From Burkholderiales bacterium (lineage in GTDB: Bacteria > Pseudomonadota > Gammaproteobacteria > Burkholderiales > Burkholderiaceae_C): 33,495 nucleotides of DNA. Position numbers and translations under genes: made by a program. The notes below the pieces were generated by a model. The model was given only the letters and a program-made list of their open reading frames with translations, had not been told where the DNA came from and searched no databases. The stretch lies in contig JAFKGD010000015.1 in assembly GCA_017307855.1 (NCBI GenBank), positions 1-33,495 on the forward strand. Reading direction: 5' to 3'. Positions within the stretch are counted from its first letter, which is position 1; every line of letters begins with the position of its first letter. This document shows, piece after piece, positions 27,349 through 33,495 of the stretch.

Positions 27349-30227
27349 CAGACAAGTCGCACAAGCTGGTCGCGGATGCGCTCGAGCATGGCGCCGAAGT
27401 CGGCCACGCGTTTCTTTTCCTGCTCGATCACCGCGGGTGGGGCCTTGGCCACGAAGGCCTCGTTGGCCAGCTTGGCGTTGGCCTTGGTGATCTCGCCTTC
27501 CAGACGCGCGGCTTCCTTCGAGAGGCGCGCCTTCTCGGCCGCCACGTCGACCTCCATGAACAGGCACAGGCGGGCTTCGCCCACCACCGCGACGGGGGCC
27601 GATTGCGCGGCCTGCTGCCAGGCGGCCTCGTCGTCGAACACCTTCACTTCGGACAGCTTGGCCAGTGCCTGCAGCACTGCGGCCGCCTCGCGCATGAACG
27701 CGGCATCGCCCACCACATACAGCGGCAGCCGCGTGGCTGGCGACACGTTCATCTCGCCGCGCAGCGTGCGGCAAGCATCCACCAGCGACTTGAGCTTCGC
27801 GACGTGGGCGATGGCGGCCGGGTCGATCTTCTGCGGCTGGGCTTGCGGATAGCGCGCGATGCTGACCGACTCGCCTGCGAGGCCTGCCACAGGCGCCACC
27901 TTCTGCCACAGCTCTTCTGTGATGAACGGGATGAGCGGGTGCGCCAGCCGCAGGATGGCTTCGAGCGTGCGGATCAGGGTGCGGCGCGTGGCGCGCTGCT
28001 GGCTGGCGTTGCCTGTCTGGATCTGCACCTTGGCGATTTCCAGGTACCAGTCGCAGAACTCGTTCCAGACGAAGTCGTAGATCGTGTTGGCGACGTTGTC
28101 CAGGCGGTACTCGGCGAAGCCCTTTTCCACCTCGGCCTCGACCTGCTGCAACACCGAGGCGATCCAGCGGTCGGCCTGGCTGAAGTGCATGTAGCCCTCG
28201 AACTCGCCGCCGGGCTGGCACTGCTCCTTCGTGTGCTCGGCCAGGCCGCAATCGTGGCCTTCGCAGTTCATCAGCACGAAGCGCGTCGCGTTCCAGAGCT
28301 TGTTGCAGAAGTTGCGGTAGCCCTCGCAGCGCTTGCTGTCGAAGTTGATGCTGCGGCCCAGCGAAGCCAGCGCCGCGAAGGTGAAGCGCAGCGCGTCGGC
28401 GCCGTAGGCGGGGATGCCTTCGGGGAATTCCTTTTCGGTCTGCTTGCGCACCTTGGGTGCCGTCTCGGGCTTGCGCAGGCCGGTGGTGCGCTTGTCCAGC
28501 AACGGCTCGAGCGCGATGCCGTCGATCAGGTCCACGGGGTCGAGCACGTTGCCTTCGCTCTTGCTCATCTTCTTGCCTTGCGCATCGCGCACCAGGCCGT
28601 GGATGTAGACGTGCTTGAACGGCACGCGGCCGGTGAAGTGCGTGGTCATCATGATCATCCGGGCGACCCAGAAGAAGATGATGTCGTAGCCTGTCACCAG
28701 CACGGTGGAGGGCAGGTAGAGGTTGTAGTCGTCCGTGGGCGAATCGGTCTGCGCGGGCCAGCCCATGGTGCTGAACGGCACCAGGGCCGACGAGTACCAG
28801 GTGTCGAGCACGTCTTCGTCGCGCGTGAGCGTCTTGCCGGGGGCCTGGGCCTGCGCCTCGGCTTCGCTGCGCGCCACGTACACGCGGCCGTCCTCGTCGT
28901 ACCAGGCGGGGATCTGGTGGCCCCACCAGAGCTGGCGGCTGATGCACCAGTCCTGGATGTTGTTCATCCACTGGTCGTAGGTGTTGACCCAGTTCTCGGG
29001 CACGAACTTGACCTCGCCGCTCTTGACGGCATCGATGGCCTTTTGCGCGATGCTCTTGCCCGTCGGGTCCTGCTCGCTCACCTTCGTCATGGCGACGAAC
29101 CACTGGTCGGTCAGCATGGGCTCCACCACCTGGCCGGTGCGGGCGCAGCGCGGCACCATGAGCTTGTGCTTTTTCACCTCGGCCAGCAGGCCGGCGGCGT
29201 CGAGGTCGGCCACGATGGCCTTGCGCGCGACGAAGCGGTCCATGCCGCGGTATTTCTCGGGCGCGTTGTCGTTCAGCGTCGCGTCGAGCGTCAGCACGCC
29301 GATCATCGGCAGGCCATGGCGCTGGCCGACGGCGTAGTCGTTGTAGTCGTGCGCAGGCGTGACCTTGACCACGCCGGTGCCGAAGTCCTTGTCCACGTAG
29401 TCGTCGGCAATGACGGGAATCTCGCGCCCGGTCAGCGGCAGCTTCACCTGCTTGCCGATGAGGGCGGTGTAGCGCGCGTCCTCGGGGTGGACCATCACCG
29501 CCGTGTCGCCCAGCAGCGTCTCGGGCCGCGTGGTGGCGACCACCAGCTCGCCGGAGCCATCGGCCAGCGGATAGCGGATGTGCCACAGCGAGCCGTCCTC
29601 TTCCTCGCTCTCGACTTCCAGGTCGGACACGGCGGTTTTCAGCTGCGGGTCCCAGTTGACGAGGCGCTTGCCGCGGTAGATCAGCCCCTGCTGGTACAGG
29701 CGCACGAAGGTGTCGGTGACCACGGTCGAGAGCTTCTCGTCCATGGTGAAGTACTCGTGCTTCCAGGCCACGCTGTCGCCCATGCGGCGCATCTGCGTGG
29801 TGATGGTGTTGCCCGACTTCTCCTTCCATTCCCAGACGCGGGCCACGAAGTTCTTGCGACCCAGGTCGTGGCGGCTCGTGCCCTGTTCCTGCAACTGGCG
29901 CTCGACCACGATCTGCGTGGCGATGCCCGCGTGATCGGTGCCCGGAACCCAGTTCGTGTTGAAGCCGCGCATGCGGTGATAGCGGGTGAGCGAGTCCATG
30001 ATCGTCTGGTTGAACGCATGGCCCATGTGCAGCGTGCCCGTCACGTTGGGCGGCGGCAGCTGGATCGCGAACGCAGGCTCGCCGGCCTTGGGGCTCCCGG
30101 TGCCGCGGAAGCCCGCTTCGCCGTAGCCGCGAGCTTCCCACTCGGGGCCCCAATGCTTTTCGATGGCGGCGGGTTCGAAGGACTTGGCCAGGCTGTTCAG
30201 GCCGGGTTGCTGGGGCTGGTCGCTCAT
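27348..30227 (-). CDS. valS: Valyl-tRNA synthetase
   Basis: Class I aminoacyl-tRNA synthetase charging tRNA-Val. The 959-residue protein has HIGH-motif [15 protein letters not shown] with HMGH at residues 67-70, the CP1 editing domain in the middle ([20 protein letters not shown], 20 residues), KMSKS at 553-557 in [14 protein letters not shown], the [10 protein letters not shown] anticodon-domain start and the C-terminal coiled coil ([20 protein letters not shown]) that binds the tRNA elbow. The start at 30227 (MSDQPQQ) is preferred to ATG 30248 or 30284 since it is closest to the usual N terminus; no strong ribosome site separates them. A good -10 lies at 30304-30309. Long open frames on the opposite strand within this gene are artefacts of GC-rich codon use. 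Confidence 0.97.
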   Translation of the reverse strand: MSDQPQQPGLNSLAKSFEPAAIEKHWGPEWEARGYGEAGFRGTGSPKAGEPAFAIQLPPPNVTGTLHMGHAFNQTIMDSLTRYHRMRGFNTNWVPGTDHAGIATQIVVERQLQEQGTSRHDLGRKNFVARVWEWKEKSGNTITTQMRRMGDSVAWKHEYFTMDEKLSTVVTDTFVRLYQQGLIYRGKRLVNWDPQLKTAVSDLEVESEEEDGSLWHIRYPLADGSGELVVATTRPETLLGDTAVMVHPEDARYTALIGKQVKLPLTGREIPVIADDYVDKDFGTGVVKVTPAHDYNDYAVGQRHGLPMIGVLTLDATLNDNAPEKYRGMDRFVARKAIVADLDAAGLLAEVKKHKLMVPRCARTGQVVEPMLTDQWFVAMTKVSEQDPTGKSIAQKAIDAVKSGEVKFVPENWVNTYDQWMNNIQDWCISRQLWWGHQIPAWYDEDGRVYVARSEAEAQAQAPGKTLTRDEDVLDTWYSSALVPFSTMGWPAQTDSPTDDYNLYLPSTVLVTGYDIIFFWVARMIMMTTHFTGRVPFKHVYIHGLVRDAQGKKMSKSEGNVLDPVDLIDGIALEPLLDKRTTGLRKPETAPKVRKQTEKEFPEGIPAYGADALRFTFAALASLGRSINFDSKRCEGYRNFCNKLWNATRFVLMNCEGHDCGLAEHTKEQCQPGGEFEGYMHFSQADRWIASVLQQVEAEVEKGFAEYRLDNVANTIYDFVWNEFCDWYLEIAKVQIQTGNASQQRATRRTLIRTLEAILRLAHPLIPFITEELWQKVAPVAGLAGESVSIARYPQAQPQKIDPAAIAHVAKLKSLVDACRTLRGEMNVSPATRLPLYVVGDAAFMREAAAVLQALAKLSEVKVFDDEAAWQQAAQSAPVAVVGEARLCLFMEVDVAAEKARLSKEAARLEGEITKANAKLANEAFVAKAPPAVIEQEKKRVADFGAMLERIRDQLVRLV

Positions 30228-30303
30228 GACGTGATCGGAGGCGGGCATGAAGGCGACGCGGCGCCGCGCGAGGGGCGCGGCCATGGCGTCGGGGGAACCC
30301 GCG

Positions 30304-30309
30304 ATTTTA
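30304..30309 (-). promoter_or_regulatory. Candidate -10 for valS
   Basis: TAAAAT on the minus strand, a 5/6 match to TATAAT in a GGTAAAATCGCGGG context, about 77 bases before the chosen valS start. No -35 of note; the place where it should be is taken by the GC hairpin. Confidence 0.4.
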
Positions 30310-30310
30310 C

Positions 30311-30342
30311 CGGCCGCACCGCCCGTCGGCGGGCGGCGGCCG
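30311..30342 (-). terminator. Strong GC hairpin after the DUF2783-like gene
   Basis: CGGCCGCACCGCCCG (30311-30325) and CGGGCGGCGGCCG (30330-30342) pair around TCGG with one small bulge. It begins nine bases after the last stop of the flavin monooxygenase operon. There is no T-run, but stability and place suggest it ends that transcript before valS. Confidence 0.5.
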
Positions 30343-30350
30343 CGCGCCGC

Positions 30351-30575
30351 TCAGCCCGCCGGGCTGTCGAGCGCTTCGCGTGCGGCCAGCACGCACGTGG
30401 CGAGCCGGCGGGCATCGCCCACCTCGTTGGCCAGCAGCAGCACGAGGCGGGCGTTGAGCGCTTCGGATTGCGCGCGCGAGAGGCCGGCGTGGGCGTCCAG
30501 CAGTTGCTCGTAGAAGCCGTCGGCGTCCTCGAAGCGGCTGGCGATGGGAGATGGGGTCATCGTGCGGGTGCTCAT
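30351..30575 (-). CDS. Small DUF2783-like protein coupled to a flavin monooxygenase
   Basis: A 74-residue protein, mostly helical, with FEDADGFYEQLLDAHAGLS and NARLVLLLANEVGD blocks that I recall from DUF2783, a small family found beside flavin monooxygenases. No signal peptide or cysteine-metal motif is present. Its ATG (30575-30573) overlaps the upstream TGA (30574-30572) as ATGA, so translation is coupled and a 1:1 partner role is plausible. A second ATG 15 bases later is possible. The family name is from memory; function is unknown. Confidence 0.72.
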   Translation of the reverse strand: MSTRTMTPSPIASRFEDADGFYEQLLDAHAGLSRAQSEALNARLVLLLANEVGDARRLATCVLAAREALDSPAG

Positions 30576-32386
30576 GCCGTGGCCTCCGGTGCCGCGGCGG
30601 TGGCGGTGCGGCGGGGCCGCGTGGCCGGCGCGGGCCGGTCCACTGCGCGGCCCAGGCCCAGCGCGGTGGTGACGGCATGCACCACGCCGGCATCGATGGC
30701 GTCGCCGGTGGCGGCCAGGTAGCTGTCCTGCCGCAGCAGGGCCCAGCCACCGGCGGTGCCTGGCAGACCGCAGGCGGCGCGCAGCCGGCCAGACCGGTCG
30801 CGCACGTGCTCGACGGCATGGGCGGGCTCGTCGCCTGCGACCACCTGCACGCAGCGCAGTGCGGCGTGCGCCGCCAGCACCGACAGGCGGGCGAGGGCCG
30901 TTGGCGAGAGCGGGCCGAAGGCGAGCAGCACCAGCCGGCCGCCGCCCCAGGCCAGCAGATCGTTCAGGCAGCCGGGCGATCCGTCGGCCCACTGAAGCGC
31001 CACGTTCTGCACCGGCCGCCCACCGCCAGCCGCGCAGATACCCGAGGCGGTGTACACATTGGCGACCGCCATGCGGCCGGTGTTCACCAGCGTGCGCGCG
31101 AAGGGATGGCGGCGCGCCAGGCTGATGGCGGCGCTGCGCATCACGCGCTCGGCGCCGTCGGCGGGGCGCAGGAATCGGGCCGTGCGGTTGGTCACGCGCA
31201 CGTTCTCTCGCGCGGCTTCGTGGCGTTCGTCGTGGTAGCTGTCCAGCAGCGATTCGGGCGCGTGACCGCGCAGCACGGTGGCCAGCTTCCAGGCCAGGTT
31301 GTCGGCGTCGGCGATGCCGGTGTTGCCGCCGCGCGCGCCGAAGGGGCTGACCACCTTGGCCGCATCGCCCATGAAGAACACCGGGCCGTGCCGCATGCGG
31401 TCGATGCATTCGCTGCGGTAGGCGTAGGGGCCCACCCACACGATCTCGACCTCGCAGTCGGCACCGAACTGGCGTGCCAGCCGCTCGCGCACGACGTCTT
31501 CGCGGCTCACCTGGGCCGGGTCGGCGTCCGGTGGCATCTGGTAGTCGATGCGCCACACGTCGTCGCCCATCAGGTGCTGCCAGACGGCGCGGTTGTCGTT
31601 GAACGGCGCCTCGATCCAGGTGTGGCGTTCGGTGGGCGGGCGGCGCGTGAAGCGCACATCGGCGATGCACCAGCGGTCGTCGCCTTTCTTCGCGGCCACG
31701 CTGGCACCGCACCAGCGGCGGAACGGGCTGTGGGCGCCTGTGGCGTCGATCACGTAGCGCGCACGCAGGCCGTAGCTGCCTTGCGGCGTTTCCACCTGCA
31801 GTCGGGCACCGCCGCCCGCCTGCGCCTCGAAACCGGTGACGCGGCTGCGCCAGCGTAGGTCCACGCGCTGGCCCGGGTGGCCGAACTGCCGCGTGCGCTC
31901 GACCAGGAACGCCTCGATGTAGAACTGCTGGATGTTGATGAACGGTGGCTGTTGCGACAGGTTGTAGGCGCCCTGCTGGCGCAGGTCGAACGAATACACC
32001 TCGTCGGCCCCCGCGAAGGTGCGGCCCACGCTCCACTGGATGCCCTTGGCGGCGATGGCGTCGTACACGCCCAGGCGCTCGAAGATCTCGAGCGACTTCT
32101 GCGTGTAGCAGATGCCGCGCGACGAGGCGCCCTTCACGCCCACCGTGTCGTCTTCGTCGAGCAGCACGGCCGCGATGCCCAGTTGCGCCAGCGCGCAGGC
32201 CAGCGTGAGGCCGGCCAGCCCGGCGCCGACGATGACGATGTCGTGCTTGCCGTCGGCGCCGGCGTCCAGCTCGGGCGGGCGCACGAAGGGGTATTCGGGC
32301 AGCGAATAGCCGCTGCCCTGCGTGAACTCGTAGGCGTTGACGAACGCCACGGGGGCGTAAGGGGTGCTTGTCTCCGTCAGGGGCAT
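30572..32386 (-). CDS. Class A FAD-dependent aromatic monooxygenase
   Basis: A 604-residue flavoprotein of the PHBH/MhpA class that hydroxylates aromatic rings with NAD(P)H and O2. The FAD Rossmann motif GAGLAG is at 54-59 in IVIVGAGLAGLTLACALAQL, with an acidic end to the second strand (LLDEDD). The second FAD motif is PVFFMGDAAKVVSPFGARGG with GD at 340-341, then NTGIADADNLAWKL. The C-terminal 150 residues form the thioredoxin-like domain of phenol-hydroxylase-like members. An N-terminal extension of about 45 residues precedes the FAD fold. AGAGG six bases before ATG 32386 supports the start. It sits between the VOC and DUF2783-like genes. The substrate is unknown; names such as 3-hydroxyphenylpropionate hydroxylase would be guesses. 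Confidence 0.9.
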   Translation of the reverse strand: MPLTETSTPYAPVAFVNAYEFTQGSGYSLPEYPFVRPPELDAGADGKHDIVIVGAGLAGLTLACALAQLGIAAVLLDEDDTVGVKGASSRGICYTQKSLEIFERLGVYDAIAAKGIQWSVGRTFAGADEVYSFDLRQQGAYNLSQQPPFINIQQFYIEAFLVERTRQFGHPGQRVDLRWRSRVTGFEAQAGGGARLQVETPQGSYGLRARYVIDATGAHSPFRRWCGASVAAKKGDDRWCIADVRFTRRPPTERHTWIEAPFNDNRAVWQHLMGDDVWRIDYQMPPDADPAQVSREDVVRERLARQFGADCEVEIVWVGPYAYRSECIDRMRHGPVFFMGDAAKVVSPFGARGGNTGIADADNLAWKLATVLRGHAPESLLDSYHDERHEAARENVRVTNRTARFLRPADGAERVMRSAAISLARRHPFARTLVNTGRMAVANVYTASGICAAGGGRPVQNVALQWADGSPGCLNDLLAWGGGRLVLLAFGPLSPTALARLSVLAAHAALRCVQVVAGDEPAHAVEHVRDRSGRLRAACGLPGTAGGWALLRQDSYLAATGDAIDAGVVHAVTTALGLGRAVDRPAPATRPRRTATAAAPEATA

Positions 32387-32462
32387 CGTGGCCTCTCGTC
32401 TTGTCGTCGGTGCGTGGATCGGCCGCTGCCCCCGGGCGGCCCGCCGTCACGGGGCGGGGGTG

Positions 32463-33110
32463 TCAGCGCGGCTGGCCGCCGGGCACGAACTCGGGCCGGT
32501 CATTGGCCTGCGGCTTGAGCGCCGCGGTGTCGCGTCCGGCCGCGCGGTCGGCGCGCCACTGCTCCTTGCGCGCCGTCCATTCCTTGAGGCGCTGATGGGC
32601 AGTGGTGCTTTCCTTGAGCATCTGGAACTCGTCGGCCAGCTGGGCGGTGAGCTCGAGCCGCACGCCGTTGGGGTCGAAGAAGTAGATGCTCTTGAAGATG
32701 TGGTGGTCGGTCACGCCGAGCACCTCGATGCCTTCGGCCAGCAGGCGTGTCTTCATGGCCTCGAGGTCGGCCACCGAATCGACGCGGAACGAGATGTGGT
32801 TGACCCACGCCGGCGTGTTGGGCGAAGGCTCGGACTTCACGTCGTCGCCCAGGTCGAAGAAGGCGATGAACGAGCCGTCCTGCAGGCGGAAGAAGAAGTG
32901 CGTGTAGGGGCAGTACTCGCCCGTGCTGGGCACGTAGTCGCTCTGGATGATGTGATAGAGCGGCAGGCCCAGGATGTCTTCGTAGAAGTGCCGCGTTTCC
33001 TCGGCGTCGCGCGCGCGCCAGGCGAAGTGGTGCAACTGATGGATGGGCGCCGGCGCGGGCAGCGTGCTGCGCAGGCCGGGGGCGGCGGGGGTGTCGAGAA
33101 CGGCGGCCAT
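32463..33110 (-). CDS. VOC-family (glyoxalase/extradiol-dioxygenase fold) protein
   Basis: A 215-residue metalloprotein with two beta-alpha-beta-beta-beta modules. H28 in HQLHHFAWRARD, H105 in WVNHISFRVD and E153 in GVRLELTAQ lie at metal-ligand positions of the vicinal-oxygen-chelate fold; the first module has FYEDILGLPLYH and the second DPNGVRLEL. The C-terminal 50 residues are charged and probably helical. With the monooxygenase next to it, an extradiol ring-cleaving or ring-opening isomerase role is likely but not shown. AGGAG eight bases before ATG 33110 fixes the start. It is the first gene of the operon and follows the LysR-type gene. Confidence 0.85.
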   Translation of the reverse strand: MAAVLDTPAAPGLRSTLPAPAPIHQLHHFAWRARDAEETRHFYEDILGLPLYHIIQSDYVPSTGEYCPYTHFFFRLQDGSFIAFFDLGDDVKSEPSPNTPAWVNHISFRVDSVADLEAMKTRLLAEGIEVLGVTDHHIFKSIYFFDPNGVRLELTAQLADEFQMLKESTTAHQRLKEWTARKEQWRADRAAGRDTAALKPQANDRPEFVPGGQPR

Positions 33111-33159
33111 GGCGTGTCTCCTGGTCTGGATGGCATCCCGGGGATGCGAATTCAACTAT

Positions 33160-33186
33160 TCGTAATTCGTTTACTGTATCGTAATT
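33160..33186. promoter_or_regulatory. AT-rich operator/promoter region with TCGTAATT repeats
   Basis: TCGTAATT occurs at 33160-33167 and 33179-33186, a 19-bp period. Between them TTACTGTATCGTAA (33171-33184) is an interrupted palindrome TTAC-N6-GTAA, close to a LysR-type T-N11-A box. The patch is strikingly AT-rich for this DNA and lies about 50-75 bases before the VOC start. Confidence 0.45.
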
Positions 33187-33218
33187 GAGGCGGCATTCCA
33201 AGCGCCTTGCAGGAGGAT

Positions 33219-33495
33219 TCAAGGCCGATCGAGCCCCACCACGCGCTGCTGCAGCTGCTCCCGGAATCCTGCGAACGCCTGCAGTCTCAGCACTGACGGG
33301 CGGTACATCAGCCCCGAGGTGTACACGCCCACCGGCTCCCGTGTGTGCAGGGGCGCCAGCCCATGCTGCGCCGCCAGCGCGGTGAGGGTGGAGGGCAGCA
33401 GCATCACGTGCTGCGCCGCCTGCAGCAGGCGGAAGCCGGCCTGCAGCGCGCTGGTTTCCACCGACGGCGGCGGCAGCGTCATCCCCGCGCGCTCG
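33219..33495 (-). CDS. LysR-type regulator, C-terminal end (cut by window edge)
   Basis: Only the last 92 or so residues are in the window; the start and helix-turn-helix lie beyond position 33495. The sequence (TSALQAGFRLLQAAQHVMLL, PSTLTALAAQHGLAPL, LMYRPSVLRLQAFAGFREQL) reads like the second half of a LysR effector domain: the small-residue-rich helix, the VMLLPS strand and the final helix before the stop. It is on the same strand as, and 108 bp upstream of, the VOC/monooxygenase operon, with the AT-rich repeats between. It may control that operon. The family call rests on a short fragment. Confidence 0.6.
   Translation of the reverse strand, partial: ERAGMTLPPPSVETSALQAGFRLLQAAQHVMLLPSTLTALAAQHGLAPLHTREPVGVYTSGLMYRPSVLRLQAFAGFREQLQQRVVGLDRP

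Noticed and set aside
27603-30722. 1039-codon open frame on the plus strand opposite valS
   Set aside because: It is antisense to a full valS with all motifs, has a composition rich in H, V, A, G, L and R typical of reversed GC-rich genes, and shows no domain.

Overview
The window is GC-rich chromosomal DNA with tightly packed, mostly housekeeping and catabolic genes. The gene order trxB / Crp-like regulator / ftsK / lolA / rarA, a Bug-type (TctC) binding protein, livHMGF and a valine-degradation operon point to a betaproteobacterium of the order Burkholderiales, most likely Comamonadaceae. That placement is an inference from gene content and remembered synteny, not from a search. There are no insertion sequences, phage genes, CRISPR arrays or integrases, and no gene-free stretch exceeds about 220 bases.

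Layout. 1-6449: a cut-off trxB, then divergently a Crp/Fnr-type regulator, ftsK, lolA and rarA, with a small coupled ankyrin/membrane-protein pair on the minus strand. 6450-10220: a short spacer with a candidate promoter and an intrinsic terminator, then livH-livM-livG-livF, a branched-chain amino-acid type ABC importer without its binding protein. 10340-12427 (minus): a 2Fe-2S/FAD/NAD(P)H reductase and a Bug-type periplasmic binding protein; divergently, an atypical SDR. 13411-14610 (minus): an M48 metallopeptidase whose C-terminal third looks like a type IV pilin. 14671-21075: a ScfR/RamB-type regulator divergent from mmsA, an acyl-CoA dehydrogenase, a 3-hydroxyisobutyryl-CoA hydrolase-like gene and mmsB, which together make most of the distal valine pathway. 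21236-24275: a TPR/2OG-Fe(II) oxygenase fusion and a trypsin-fold protein that has lost two of the three triad residues. 24322-26259: tRNA-Leu(CAA), cysM, a NUDIX hydrolase and a tusA-like gene. 26263-30227: a 32-bp perfect inverted repeat acting as terminator, then galU and valS on the minus strand. 30351-33495 (minus): a probable aromatic-degradation operon (VOC protein, flavin monooxygenase, DUF2783-like small protein) behind the end of a LysR-type regulator.

How they work together. The Liv importer could supply branched-chain amino acids, and the mms operon would turn isobutyryl-CoA into propionyl-CoA; the ScfR-type regulator between these units carries the helix-turn-helix and C-terminal cysteines of short-chain acyl-CoA regulators and has three similar candidate operator sites in the divergent promoter region. 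The methacrylyl-CoA hydratase step is not encoded here.

Nothing in the window looks like a defence system or mobile island. The points most worth a second look are the M48-pilin fusion, the degenerate S1C protease, the TPR-oxygenase fusion, the unassigned flavin monooxygenase/VOC operon, and the perfect 32-bp hairpin between tusA and galU.
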